DNA of 64,000 nucleotides from Alphaproteobacteria bacterium. Lineage in GTDB: Bacteria > Pseudomonadota > Alphaproteobacteria > Micropepsales > Micropepsaceae. Every line of letters begins with the position of its first letter. Position 1 is the first letter of the stretch. The DNA is taken from assembly GCA_025350465.1 (NCBI GenBank), contig JANXXU010000045.1, positions 1 to 64,000 of the forward strand. The letters are read 5' to 3'. Shown here piece after piece: positions 24,058-33,045 of the stretch. The notes under the pieces were generated by a model. That model worked only from the letters and a program-made list of their open reading frames with translations, was not told the origin of the DNA and did no database searches. The position numbers and the translations under genes were made by a program.

Positions 24058-24588
24058 ATGCCTGGTTCGGCTCGAATTGCCGGTTGGTACAGCGGTGGCG
24101 CCGCGCTAGCTAGCCTTGCCTTGTGTTGCGCCGTTGCGGCCGACGGCGCACCGCACCGCCAGTTCGGCCGTTGGGAGCAGCAGCTGACGCTCGATGACGG
24201 GAGTTACGCGATTCCAGTCAGTCAAATGTGCGTCGACGCAAAGACGGAGCCGCGATTGACCCTCGTCGGCGCGCAGATGGATCGAGCGCAATGCACGGCC
24301 TACAGGATCGAGAAGAAAGTCGGCGGCGGCTGGTCGTTCTATTCGGTGTGCAGCCTGGGCGCGCGAGGCCATGTCACGACGTCGGGCTCTGTGACCGGCG
24401 ATTTCAAGACCGGCTATGAGGTCGACGCATCCGGCGTCACATCGGATGCGCCGGACCCGAAGATGAACAGCACGCACAGGCTTACCATCAAAGCGAAATG
24501 GCTCGGCCCTTGCCTGCCCGGCGAAACGGGCGGTGACGTAACCACCAGCGGCAAGACGACAAACGTCTTCAGCGGCGGCGTTAATTAG
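24058..24588 (+). CDS. DUF3617-type periplasmic protein
   Basis: 176 residues. The signal peptide extends to about AVAADG. The mature part carries FGRWEQQLTLDDG at the start, paired cysteines (SQMCVDAKTE ... QCTAYRI ... YSVCSLGARGHV) and TTSGSVTGDFKTGYEVD followed by HRLTIKAKWLGPC, the usual order of DUF3617 proteins. Family function is unknown. It is followed by a same-strand SRPBCC-type gene after 70 bp, but a common transcript is uncertain. Confidence 0.8.
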   Translation: MPGSARIAGWYSGGAALASLALCCAVAADGAPHRQFGRWEQQLTLDDGSYAIPVSQMCVDAKTEPRLTLVGAQMDRAQCTAYRIEKKVGGGWSFYSVCSLGARGHVTTSGSVTGDFKTGYEVDASGVTSDAPDPKMNSTHRLTIKAKWLGPCLPGETGGDVTTSGKTTNVFSGGVN

Positions 24589-24658
24589 CGTCGCGCGCTC
24601 GCATCTCCAGGCGCTTACGCCTGTGCTAGGTTCACGCCTTGTTTGGCGGGAGGGACCG

Positions 24659-25195
24659 ATGACGACGAAGAACGATCCGGCGCAAGCGGTGAATGCGCTC
24701 GGGCGGCGGCAGCTGATTTTGGGCTCGGCGATTGCGTTGGCCGGCGCGGCGATGAGCACACGAGGTCTCGCGGCCGATGTTGCGGGCGCAGCCGCTGCGC
24801 CGAGCGATACGCGCACGTCGCTGCACCAAGAAGTGACGCTCAACGCCAAGGCGCAGCGCGTCTACGACGTGCTGCTGGACTCAAAGCTGTTCGCCGCGTT
24901 CTCCGGCGAACCGGCCGTGATCAACCCGCAAGCCGGCGGCACGTTTTCGATGTTCGGCGCGCGCATCGAGGGGCGAAACATCGAACTGGTTCCGGGCCTT
25001 CGCCTCGTGCAAGCGTGGCGCCCCGCGCATTGGGATCCCGGGACGTACTCGATCGCCAAGTTCGTGTTCGCGGAATTAGCGGGCAAGACCAAAGTCGTTC
25101 TCGATCACACCGGCTTTCCGGCGGGCGATTTCACGAGCCTCAGCTCGGGCTGGCGCGAACATTATTGGCAGCGGCTCGAAAAATACTTCGGGTAA
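24659..25195 (+). CDS. Tat-exported SRPBCC/AHSA1-like protein
   Basis: 178 residues. The N terminus LGRRQLILGSAIALAGAAMS carries a twin arginine and a hydrophobic stretch, so it looks like a Tat substrate. The rest is an AHSA1-type helix-grip domain: HQEVTLNAKAQRVYDVLLDS, AGGTFSMFGARIEGRNIEL, RLVQAWRPAHWDPG and SSGWREHYWQRLEKYF. AHSA1 proteins are normally cytoplasmic, so periplasmic export suggests binding of a ligand outside the cytoplasm. GGGAGG precedes the chosen ATG. Confidence 0.78.
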   Translation: MTTKNDPAQAVNALGRRQLILGSAIALAGAAMSTRGLAADVAGAAAAPSDTRTSLHQEVTLNAKAQRVYDVLLDSKLFAAFSGEPAVINPQAGGTFSMFGARIEGRNIELVPGLRLVQAWRPAHWDPGTYSIAKFVFAELAGKTKVVLDHTGFPAGDFTSLSSGWREHYWQRLEKYFG

Positions 25196-25257
25196 GAAGC
25201 GCAAGGGGCCGCCCGGCGGGCAGCCCCCCGATCCATGCGCTTAGCAGCTTGTCGACC

Positions 25258-25770
25258 TCAGGGGCCGACGTGCGTGACGACCATGACGCCGTTGGAGTTG
25301 TAGACGTTCACCGTGAAGATTTCCCCGGTCATCACGGAGCGCACGATCGTTTCCCAATCGTGAGCCTCGAGCGAGATGGTCGAGCCTTCGACATTGAGGC
25401 GCGGGCCGGTCGTGTCTCTCACGATCTGGCCGCTGCCCATGACTTGAAAGGCGAACTGAATGTTCGACGACTTGATCCAAAAGACCAGCGGCTCATTGGG
25501 ATGTCCGCCGTCGTTGAGCGTGCGATCCATCCATGTGCACTCGCCGGAGCCAGGCGCGTGAGCCGAGCCCGGCGCCGTTCCTTGTCTGAAGTAGACGAAC
25601 ATCGCCGTCGCGCCCGGAATACCCGCGCCGTTCACATCGTGATTTTCCACGATACGCATCGACGGGCCGCCATGGCAGAGGAGCGGGTAGCTCGGAGGCT
25701 CCGCTTGGGCAGGCGTCGTCACGAGTGCAGCGAACGCAAACATCACCGACGTCATCGCAATTCTTTTCAT
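25258..25770 (-). CDS. Secreted protein of unknown function
   Basis: 170 residues after GGAGG. Signal peptide MTSVMFAFAALVTTPAQA. The mature protein is beta-rich with the pattern CHGGPSMRIVENHDV, MFVYFRQGTAPG, GECTWMDRTLNDGGHP and VNVYNSNGVMVVTHVGP. It has two cysteines that may form a disulphide. The W-M-D-R segment recurs in uncharacterised secreted proteins of alphaproteobacteria, but I cannot name the family. It is a single gene facing the SRPBCC gene. Confidence 0.65.
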   Translation of the reverse strand: MKRIAMTSVMFAFAALVTTPAQAEPPSYPLLCHGGPSMRIVENHDVNGAGIPGATAMFVYFRQGTAPGSAHAPGSGECTWMDRTLNDGGHPNEPLVFWIKSSNIQFAFQVMGSGQIVRDTTGPRLNVEGSTISLEAHDWETIVRSVMTGEIFTVNVYNSNGVMVVTHVGP

Positions 25771-25864
25771 CTTGTCCTCCCGTTGTTGTTCTCGCGCCGT
25801 GCGATCGAACTCGCGCGGGGCCAGATCATTCTATCATCTAGGCACTCGAATGCCGTGAGGCAGA

Positions 25865-26380
25865 TCACGGTTTTGGCGTGATCGGGCTGATTTTATGCGG
25901 CTTGCAATAGGTCGCGCTGTTCTGCGGGAAAGGAGACAAATTGGGATTGAGCTGCTGATAGTTGTTGCCCTCGACATCCTCGACGACTTCGTTTTGGGAA
26001 TCGGCGTCGACGCGAACGTAACTGGTCAACGGCACGGCCTTCGTCAGCGGGATCGACCACGACTGACTGCCGTTGGCAGGGAGCGGATTGGCGACAACCG
26101 TCGTTGCGAAAAGCGACGCGCCGCCCTGGGTCGCCGCAATCTTGAGCGCAACGTGGAACGATTTTGCCACCTTCACGCCGCAACCTTCCTTGACCGTGAA
26201 CGAGACATGATCGATGAAGGCTTGCGTGATACCCGGCGCCGTTTGAGCAACCTGCAAGTCGGAGACGATCAAGTCGGGGTATTTGACGCTTCCCAACATC
26301 ACGATCGGGCCCGCCATAACCGCCATAGGCGCGAAGATCGAAACGGCAGCCCCGAAGGCGATCAATTTTCGAACGGACAT
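25865..26380 (-). CDS. Secreted CARDB-like protein
   Basis: 171 residues beginning MSVRKLIAFGAAVSIFAPMA after AAGGAGTGAC. The mature part YPDLIVSDLQVAQTAPG, HVSFTVKEGCGVKVAKSFHVALKIA, QSWSIPLTKAVPLTSYVRVDAD and NEVVEDVEGNNYQQL follows the CARDB pattern: an Ig-like adhesion domain ending in the E-x2-E-x-N-N motif. It is probably a single beta-sandwich domain in the periplasm or on the surface. The partner is unknown. Confidence 0.72.
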   Translation of the reverse strand: MSVRKLIAFGAAVSIFAPMAVMAGPIVMLGSVKYPDLIVSDLQVAQTAPGITQAFIDHVSFTVKEGCGVKVAKSFHVALKIAATQGGASLFATTVVANPLPANGSQSWSIPLTKAVPLTSYVRVDADSQNEVVEDVEGNNYQQLNPNLSPFPQNSATYCKPHKISPITPKP

Positions 26381-26659
26381 GGATGTCACTCCTTGTGATT
26401 TTTTGCGAACGTCGCGCGACGGACAATTCGAGTTCGGATGCGCGCCGCGCGCCATCGCGCGGGGCCGGATGCGTTTGTTGTTCGATGCAAATCGCAGGTG
26501 CCGCGTGCGCGCTTCCTCTTTGAAGCAGATAATGTGCGCGGCCAAGTCTTACTGATGCCGGATCAACGCACACGCCGCCGTCCGAAGCAATGCGGTCACT
26601 GTGCAGCGCAACGAGAACGGAAAATCGACGCAAAGTCTGCGCGATGCGGCGTTTCGCGG
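26381..26659. other. Intergenic region without recognisable feature
   Basis: About 280 bp. No open frame with a ribosome binding site, no clear terminator hairpin and no promoter I can defend. It should contain the CARDB-like gene promoter on the minus strand. Confidence 0.3.
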
Positions 26660-28036
26660 CTAAACGACCTTACCGGGATTGAGAATGTCGAGGGGATCGA
26701 GCAGGCGTTTGAGGGACCGCATCAGCGCGATCTCCTGTGCATTGCGGGACAACTCCAGATAGGGCTTTTTCTCGAGGCCGATGCCGTGCTCGGCCGAGAC
26801 CGAACCGCCGACCGGCTGCAAGGGCGTATAGACGATGCCTTCAACGGCCGTGCGCGCGGTGCCGCCGGCATCACCCGCACGGATCACCAGATGCAGATTG
26901 CCGTCACCAAGGTGGCCGAACACCCAGCAGCGGCAATCCGGCCAGCGCGCAAGAAGCTGGGCGCGAACGCCGTCGATGTAGGTCTCCATCGCCGCGATCG
27001 GCAGCGAGACATCGAAGACGAACGGCGCGCCGAATTGCCCGACCTGCCCGACGTCATCGCGCAGCGCCCAGAGAGCGTGGCGCTCGCGATCGGACTGCGC
27101 GATCGTGGCGTCGGCAATTAGGCGCTGCTCAAGGGCTTGCGCCATCGCCTCCTCGAAGCGCAGCGCATCATGTTCGGCATCGGCGCCCTGCGACTCGACG
27201 AGCACGTAATAGGGATGGGCCTGCGCCAGCGGCGGCGTTCCCTTGGCCGGCGGCGTCGTCACCAGCAGATAGAAGTCGCGCCACATCACTTCGAAGGCCG
27301 AGAGGCCGCCGCCCAAGGCGCGATCGATGTGTTTGAGAAAGGTGGTGAGCGCGGCGAAACTGTCGACCGCCACAAAGGCCACGCTCTGGCTGCGCGGGCG
27401 TTCGAACAAGCGCAACACGACCCGGGTGACGACGCCCAACGTTCCTTCCGAGCCGATGAAGATCTGCTTGAGGTCGTAGGCGGCGTTGTTCTTGATCATG
27501 CGGTTGAGCGAACTGACGACCGTGCCGTCGGCGAGAACGGCTTCGAGGCCGAGCACCATCGCACGCGTCATGCCATAGCGGATCACGCGGTTGCCGCCGG
27601 CATTCGTCGCGACATTGCCGCCAATGGTAGCGCTGCCGCGCGCGCCGAGGTCCAAGGGGAATATCAGATCGTGAGTTTCAACCGCCTCCTGCAATTGCTG
27701 CAGCACCACGCCCGCTTGAACCACAGCGATGCGCTGTACCGGATCGATCTCCTCGATGGCATTCATGCGCTCCAACGACAGTATCAGCTCGTCGGCTTTT
27801 GAATCCGCGCCATGCACAAGACCGGTGCGCCCGCCGTGCGTGACCACGGGCTGGCGGGCGGCATGCGCCAATTTCAGCACGGCCGACACTTCGTCGGTGC
27901 TTCGCGGACGGACCAAATATTGTGCCCGCGTTCCGGAGCGTGAAAAGCCGGCGCCGCGATCGGAAACGGCGGCGCCGCTGAGGACACCGTTGTCGCCCGC
28001 AATCGCCCTCAATTGCGCGATAAAATTTTCATCCAC
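26660..28036 (-). CDS. FAD-linked oxidase, GlcD / D-2-hydroxyacid dehydrogenase family
   Basis: 458 residues from the GTG that has AAGGAG six bases before it; the open frame runs 21 codons further up but has no ribosome binding site there. N-terminal FAD-binding PCMH domain (YLVRPRSTDEVSAVLKLA, VTHGGRTGLVHGA, LGARGSATIGGNVATNAGG, FIGSEGTLGVVTRVVL) and C-terminal FAD-oxidase domain ending VGGSVSAEHGIGLEKK. The likely reaction is oxidation of a D-2-hydroxy acid (lactate, glycolate or 2-hydroxyglutarate) with transfer of electrons to ETF or quinone. No glcE or glcF lies nearby, so the single-subunit type is more likely. Confidence 0.9.
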   Translation of the reverse strand: MDENFIAQLRAIAGDNGVLSGAAVSDRGAGFSRSGTRAQYLVRPRSTDEVSAVLKLAHAARQPVVTHGGRTGLVHGADSKADELILSLERMNAIEEIDPVQRIAVVQAGVVLQQLQEAVETHDLIFPLDLGARGSATIGGNVATNAGGNRVIRYGMTRAMVLGLEAVLADGTVVSSLNRMIKNNAAYDLKQIFIGSEGTLGVVTRVVLRLFERPRSQSVAFVAVDSFAALTTFLKHIDRALGGGLSAFEVMWRDFYLLVTTPPAKGTPPLAQAHPYYVLVESQGADAEHDALRFEEAMAQALEQRLIADATIAQSDRERHALWALRDDVGQVGQFGAPFVFDVSLPIAAMETYIDGVRAQLLARWPDCRCWVFGHLGDGNLHLVIRAGDAGGTARTAVEGIVYTPLQPVGGSVSAEHGIGLEKKPYLELSRNAQEIALMRSLKRLLDPLDILNPGKVV

Positions 28037-28123
28037 ATCGATCTCCTTAGCGAGGCCCTGCGCGGCCACGTCGCCAGGCGCAATCAAACCCAGCTTCACG
28101 CGAAACCATTGGGCGTCAGTGTA

Positions 28124-28363
28124 CTAGGTCTTGCCGTCTTGGTCGCCTTGGTCGTCGTAGCCGTGGCGCGCGCTGTAGAAGACGAGAAACATCAGCCCGC
28201 CGCCAACGAGGATCGTGAAGACACTGCCGAGGACGAGCGCGATCCAGCCCGAGGCGCCGATCTCGACCCCCGGCATCGACGACCAGACATGCCAGGAGTA
28301 TAGCGCCGCGACCACGAGGAACGCAGTGAAGAAGACGACAAGTGCGATTTGACCGATGCGCAT
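28124..28363 (-). CDS. Small two-helix membrane protein
   Basis: 79 residues with two clear membrane helices, IALVVFFTAFLVVAALYSW and WIALVLGSVFTILVGGGLMFLVF, and an acidic C-terminal tail HGYDDQGDQDGKT. It looks like small uncharacterised inner-membrane proteins of alphaproteobacteria. It precedes the FAD oxidase by about 90 bp on the same strand, so it could be co-transcribed. Confidence 0.6.
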   Translation of the reverse strand: MRIGQIALVVFFTAFLVVAALYSWHVWSSMPGVEIGASGWIALVLGSVFTILVGGGLMFLVFYSARHGYDDQGDQDGKT

Positions 28364-28432
28364 CTAGAGCAGCGTTGGCGGTTGGTGTGTCATAGCCGGT
28401 CGCGCGTGTTTGCCGGTGGTCCGGCAAAACCT

Positions 28433-28900
28433 TCAGTGCGCGCGTATCTTGTCTTCGCGGCGCACGGGTTTGTTTTCCAAATGCACGGGCGGGGTGACCG
28501 CCATGTGTTGAAAGACGGCGTCGGTGATCGCGCTCATCTCAGCCGGCGTTGCGGCGGCGACCTGCCATTCGCCGATCACGGCGCGCGTCTTGAGATCGGT
28601 CAAGCGAATGGTCTTGCTTTGCGGCGCGACGGCGGCAACGACAAGCTCTGTCGTGCCCGCCGGATTGGCGAGCGTGACGGAAAATCCCGGCGCGAGAGTG
28701 GGCGCGCGCAGCAGGGCGTCGATCTTTTCGGCCAGCAGCGCATTGGCGCTCGGCGCGCCGTGCGAGCCGGCGCTCACGTTCTTGGCGGCGGGACGCGATG
28801 CGAGGCCCGCGTTGGCGATGTCGTGCGCCGAACTTGGAACGGCGAACAGGAAGGCTAACCCGAGCGACAGGAGGCCTGTGTTTCGACGCTTTACGGTCAT
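28433..28900 (-). CDS. Periplasmic protein of unknown function
   Basis: 155 residues with a signal peptide LLSLGLAFLFAVPSSA. The mature part has VSAGSHGAPSANALLAEKIDALLRA, TTELVVAAVAPQSKTIRLTDL and VIGEWQVAAATPAEMSAITDAVFQHM. It has no cysteines and no family signature that I recognise. It lies about 70 bp upstream of the small membrane protein on the same strand. Confidence 0.6.
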   Translation of the reverse strand: MTVKRRNTGLLSLGLAFLFAVPSSAHDIANAGLASRPAAKNVSAGSHGAPSANALLAEKIDALLRAPTLAPGFSVTLANPAGTTELVVAAVAPQSKTIRLTDLKTRAVIGEWQVAAATPAEMSAITDAVFQHMAVTPPVHLENKPVRREDKIRAH

Positions 28901-29132
28901 GTCTCGTAAGCCCTCTCAATCCGACGCATGATAGCAAGGATTGCGCCGGCGCGACCAATATTCGGGGCGCCGCCCCGCCGTCGAAGCGAAACACTCGCCC
29001 GTCAGACGATTTCGCGCGGTCAGGCGCAAGGCACGCACGAGTTCGCGCGGCGCCTGCACAAACGCAGTCGAATGGGTCACCTACTCTGTGCTAGTGATCA
29101 GCGAAGACTGCGAATAACCGGGGGATCGAACA

Positions 29133-29630
29133 ATGGTGCGCGCACTCCTTTTGACGACGCTCGTCACTGCGATCGCGACAGCGGCGCCAGCGGGCGCGAG
29201 CCCCCTGCCCGTCGGCGGCGTCACGCCGGCCGAGGTCGCGACCGTTCTGCAAGCCGGCGGCTTCAAGGCAGAAATGAAAACCGGCTCGCATGGCGACCCG
29301 ATCATCGAGAGCGGCGCGGAGGGCGCCGCGTTCCAGGTCTATTTCTTCGACTGCAAGTCCGGGCGCTGCATCGGCATCGAATTCTCCGCCGGCTTCGACC
29401 TGCCGAAGGGCATGTCGTGCGAAGACGTCGACAAATGGAATCGCGGGCACCGCTATGGTCGCGCCTTCCTCGACGACGAAAAGGACCCCTATGTGGAGAT
29501 GGATCGCGACTTCGAGCGCGGCGGCACGACGGAGGCGATCGAAAACGAGCTCGCCGTGTGGGTCGCGGTGTTGCGCGAATTCACTAAGGTGATCCATTTC
29601 TGGGGAGATGAGCAGCCCTTGGTGCGTTGA
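29133..29630 (+). CDS. YbjN-domain secreted protein
   Basis: 165 residues after GGGGGA. Signal peptide LLLTTLVTAIATAAPAGA. The YbjN pattern is clear: GVTPAEVATVLQAGGFKAEM, FQVYFFDCKSGRCIGIEFSAGF and VDKWNRGHRYGRAFLDDEKDPYVEMD. YbjN proteins are linked to stress and surface traits in enterobacteria. Exported copies such as this are frequent in alphaproteobacteria and uncharacterised. Transcribed alone. Confidence 0.82.
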   Translation: MVRALLLTTLVTAIATAAPAGASPLPVGGVTPAEVATVLQAGGFKAEMKTGSHGDPIIESGAEGAAFQVYFFDCKSGRCIGIEFSAGFDLPKGMSCEDVDKWNRGHRYGRAFLDDEKDPYVEMDRDFERGGTTEAIENELAVWVAVLREFTKVIHFWGDEQPLVR

Positions 29631-29909
29631 AGATACCGGCCGCGCAAGCTGGCAACAGCGAGGTGCTGAAGGACCCGGCCACCATGCGAGCTTTCATTCA
29701 CCAACGGCGGCCCGGCAATTCGAAGAGGGGCCGTGACCGCAGCGCCGGCTCCGCGCCCCGCGTCGCGGTAAACCGTCCGCGGCTGATTTCACGCAGGCCC
29801 TCGGAAATGTAGACGGCTTTCGCGGGCAGCATAGTGTTGGTATAAGGCTCAGCCTCGCAAATCGCCGGTGTTCGGCCAGCGAGGCTCTTGCGAGTTGGGG
29901 GACTCACCG

Positions 29910-31919
29910 ATGAATTCAATTCTTTCGCGCTTCTTGTTCCTTGCGGCCGGCTTGATTAGCTCGGGCCTTTTGGCGACGAACGCGGGCGCAACGCTGCCGG
30001 TCGACGTCTACGCCGCCCTCCCAGACATCACGCAGACCGTGATCTCTCCGGACGGCCAGCACGTTGCCATGATGCAGCCCGTCTCTGGAGCGGCGAGCGT
30101 TACGATTTATAGGGTCGGAGCCGGCGGCTCGCCCTGCGCTTTTGCTCCGACGGATGTGAGAATTCGAGGTGTCGCTTGGGCGAGCACGCGCCGCCTGCTC
30201 GTCAATCTCAGCTATACGAAAACGTTGACCTGGTTCGGCGAGAGTGTCCCGCGCGAGTTCCACAAACAGATCTTGATCAACACCGAGTGCAAGGACCCCA
30301 AGCAAGTCCTCGGCAATTTGGAGCAAGTCCGCGAGACAATAAATTCGAACACGGAATTGGTGGGCCGTCCGCCGAACGACTTCGAACATATCCTCGTCGC
30401 TTCGTTCGGCTATACCCTGGAAATTTACAAAGTCGATCCGGAAACCGGTACCGGCGACCTCGTCTATGTCGGCAAGAACCAAGAAACCTCCATGGCTCAT
30501 GCCCAATCTAGTCCGGATTTTGCCGGGACCTATAGGGTCGTGCTTGACGACAACGCGGTGCCCAGAATTCGCTACGACTCTTTCAACCACGAGCACGATA
30601 CCGTCGTGTCGGCGCGTCTGGCGGGGTCGGAGACGTGGACTGAAATCTATCGTTACTCCACGTCGGAGGATGAAAAACGCGGCATCGACTTTGTCGGCTT
30701 CTCGTCGACCAATCCAAACATCGCTTACGCGGTGGCGCGAAACGGCGGCGATCGTGTGGGCGCCTATGAATTCGACCTGACGACCAAGACATTCGGGCGC
30801 ACCCTCTATCAAGACTCCAAAATGGACGTCGACGGTTTCTTCTTGGAACCCTACACGCGACGCGTGGTCGGCGTAGAGTACGGCACGCTCGAAGGCGACC
30901 GAGTCAGCTGGCTCGATCACGGTTGGGCGCAAGTCGATGCAGACCTTCACGCGACCTTCGAAAACAGCCTGATCAATATCACCTCGGCGACGGCGGATCG
31001 AAAAAAGTTCACGGTCTATGTCGAGGGGCCGCAAGATCCGGCCGGCACGTACTATTACTACGACTCGACAAAGCCGGAGATTGTCAAAATCGGCGCGCTT
31101 TACCCGCGTGTCACACCCGCAGAAGCGGCCCAAAAGCGTTTGATTTCCTACAAGGCGCGCGACGGGCTCGAAATCCCTGCGTATCTGACGCTTCCGCCCG
31201 GCGCCTCCGGCAAGAACATGCCGTTCGTCGTCATGCCGCACGGCGGACCCGAAGGTCGCGACGACCCAGGTTTTGATTGGTGGGCACAATTCGTCGCGAC
31301 GCGGGGCTTCGCCGTTCTTCAACCGGAGTTCCGAGGGTCTGCAGGCTTCGGTCAGGCTTTCAAGGAAGCGGGGCGCCACAAATGGGGCCTCGAGATGCAG
31401 AACGACGTCACCGACGGCGTGAAGGCGATGATTGCTCAAGGCATCGCCGATCCGAAGAAGATGTGCATCGTGGGTTGGTCTTATGGCGGTTACGCGGCGC
31501 TGGCGGGGGTGACGCTGACGCCGGAGCTCTACAAATGCGGCATTGCCATGGCGGGCGTTTCGAATCTTGTGACGATGCTCGGCTTCGAAGCGAACCACCA
31601 CAACATGACCTTCAATCCGGACGTCAATTATTGGCCGCGGGTCATCGGCGATCCGACGCAAGACGGCGACCGCTTGCGCGCGACCTCGCCCGCCCTTCAC
31701 GCCGACAGGGTGACGGCGGCGCTCTTGCTCATCCATGGCAAGAACGACACGACGGTGCCCATCGAACAGAGCGAGCAGATGGCGCAAGCGATGGACAAAG
31801 CCGGCAAGCCCTATCAGTTCATCCGCATCGACGGCGACGATCACCAATTGCGCGCCGCCGCCAGCCGCAAGCAGATGCTCGAGGCGATGGACAAATTCCT
31901 GCAGGCGCAATTGAAATAA
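29910..31919 (+). CDS. Exported S9-family prolyl oligopeptidase
   Basis: 669 residues with a signal peptide ending near TNAGA. An N-terminal beta-propeller-like region (about 30-400) is followed by the alpha/beta hydrolase domain. Nucleophile elbow GWSYGGYAA; acid residue in HGKNDTTVP; catalytic histidine in GDDHQLR. PHGGPEGRDDPGF is the conserved S9 loop. It belongs to the S9C/DPP-like exported peptidases that trim peptides in the periplasm. The long open frame on the opposite strand is a shadow of this gene. Confidence 0.9.
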   Translation: MNSILSRFLFLAAGLISSGLLATNAGATLPVDVYAALPDITQTVISPDGQHVAMMQPVSGAASVTIYRVGAGGSPCAFAPTDVRIRGVAWASTRRLLVNLSYTKTLTWFGESVPREFHKQILINTECKDPKQVLGNLEQVRETINSNTELVGRPPNDFEHILVASFGYTLEIYKVDPETGTGDLVYVGKNQETSMAHAQSSPDFAGTYRVVLDDNAVPRIRYDSFNHEHDTVVSARLAGSETWTEIYRYSTSEDEKRGIDFVGFSSTNPNIAYAVARNGGDRVGAYEFDLTTKTFGRTLYQDSKMDVDGFFLEPYTRRVVGVEYGTLEGDRVSWLDHGWAQVDADLHATFENSLINITSATADRKKFTVYVEGPQDPAGTYYYYDSTKPEIVKIGALYPRVTPAEAAQKRLISYKARDGLEIPAYLTLPPGASGKNMPFVVMPHGGPEGRDDPGFDWWAQFVATRGFAVLQPEFRGSAGFGQAFKEAGRHKWGLEMQNDVTDGVKAMIAQGIADPKKMCIVGWSYGGYAALAGVTLTPELYKCGIAMAGVSNLVTMLGFEANHHNMTFNPDVNYWPRVIGDPTQDGDRLRATSPALHADRVTAALLLIHGKNDTTVPIEQSEQMAQAMDKAGKPYQFIRIDGDDHQLRAAASRKQMLEAMDKFLQAQLK

Positions 31920-32280
31920 CGGGCGAACACAACGGTCACCCGGCGCGCAGCTCCGCGCGTCGGGCGCAGGCGTCCCTACGCGCTCGCGTTAATACTCGAC
32001 GGGGCGATGCGGTCCGTGAACGCCGTTTAGATTCGGTCAACACCTGAGTCATGCCTGCAACAGCGGCCGGCATTTCTTCTTGACCCACGCCGGATCGGCA
32101 TCTTGCCCTGCACGGCGGAGCGTTCGTTTCCCGCCATAGCGCTCGAACGAAGCGCATCTGGGCGTTGTCCGGCCGGTGCGCGTGCGACCGGATTTTACGA
32201 ATTTGCAATCTCGTTGTGCGACCACGGAGGGGCACCGTGATGCTGTCAAAGAGACAGATTAAAATCCTTAAGGAAACTCC
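31920..32280. other. Intergenic region without recognised gene
   Basis: 360 bp before the outer-membrane barrel gene. A 66-codon minus-strand frame (32049-32249) ends WVKKKCRPLLQA but lacks a ribosome binding site. No hairpin terminator is evident after the S9 peptidase. The last 30 bp carry AAGGAAACTCC, the barrel gene's ribosome binding site. Confidence 0.4.
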
Positions 32281-32994
32281 ATGCGAACGAAAACGACCCT
32301 TCTTCTCTCGACAGCGATCGGCGCCTTGGCGCTGACCTCGCCCGCCCAAGCAGCCAGACCCTATTACGTCAGCGTGATGGGCGGCGCCAATTTCCTGCAA
32401 GACAATTCTTTTCATGCCGTGACCTCGCCGACCTTCTCGGCCGACACCCTGGCCTTTCACCCCAACAGCGACACGGGCTTCATCGTCGCCGCCACCGTCG
32501 GCATGCACCTCGACCAAGTCCTGAGCGGCTTGCGGGTCGAAGCCGAAGGCGCCTATCGCAAGAATAACGTCAAGGGCACTTGGCAAAGCAATACGGGCAC
32601 GCCGACCCTCATCTCGTCGGGCACGCTCGACTACGATCACTCGACATGGTCGGTGCTGGCGAATGCCTGGTACGATTTCAACGTCGGCAGCGCGCTGAAG
32701 CCCTATGTCGGCGGCGGCATCGGCTGGGCGGAGACGCGCCTCAAGGGCACCTACAAGGGCTTGAGCGCGCCAAACCCGAATTTCGATTTCAGCAACGACG
32801 GCTTTGCCTGGCAGGCCGGCGCAGGCGTCAACTACGCCCTGACGCCGAACATCGATGTCGGCATCGGCTATCGCTATTTCAGCGGACCCGACGTGACAGT
32901 GGGTTCGAGCTTCGGCGCGAACTCGGCTGCGGGCAGCATCAGCTCCGACAACCAATCGGTGCTGGTCAACCTCACGTTCGGCTTCGGCGCGTAA
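32281..32994 (+). CDS. Outer-membrane beta-barrel protein (OmpW/Omp25-like)
   Basis: 237 residues with signal peptide LLLSTAIGALALTSPAQA. Eight-strand-like barrel: YYVSVMGGANFLQDN, GFIVAATVGMHL, LRVEAEGAYRKNN, WSVLANAWYDFN, LKPYVGGGIGWAETRLKG, WQAGAGVNYALTPNIDVGIGYRYF and the terminal SVLVNLTFGFGA. This is the usual order in Omp25/Opa-like surface proteins. It is followed by a strong hairpin terminator shared with the convergent cadD-like gene. No close partner gene. Confidence 0.82.
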   Translation: MRTKTTLLLSTAIGALALTSPAQAARPYYVSVMGGANFLQDNSFHAVTSPTFSADTLAFHPNSDTGFIVAATVGMHLDQVLSGLRVEAEGAYRKNNVKGTWQSNTGTPTLISSGTLDYDHSTWSVLANAWYDFNVGSALKPYVGGGIGWAETRLKGTYKGLSAPNPNFDFSNDGFAWQAGAGVNYALTPNIDVGIGYRYFSGPDVTVGSSFGANSAAGSISSDNQSVLVNLTFGFGA

Positions 32995-33013
32995 GAGCGG
33001 CACAAGCGCAATG

Positions 33014-33043
33014 AAAAGGCCGCCCCCTCGGGCGGCCTTTTTG
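33014..33043. terminator. Bidirectional intrinsic terminator
   Basis: Stem AAAAGGCCGCCC / GGGCGGCCTTTTT with a short loop at about 33014-33043, located between the convergent outer-membrane barrel and cadD-like genes. T-runs are present in both directions, so it probably serves both genes. Confidence 0.85.
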
Positions 33044-33045
33044 AT

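Noticed and set aside
29916-31910. A 664-codon open frame antisense to the S9 peptidase
   Set aside because: It mirrors the plus-strand gene codon for codon in GC-rich DNA, has no ribosome binding site, and its translation is Arg/Val/Asp-rich with no domain.
32049-32249. A 66-codon minus-strand frame before the outer-membrane barrel gene
   Set aside because: No ribosome binding site or recognisable domain; kept only as an open question in the intergenic entry.
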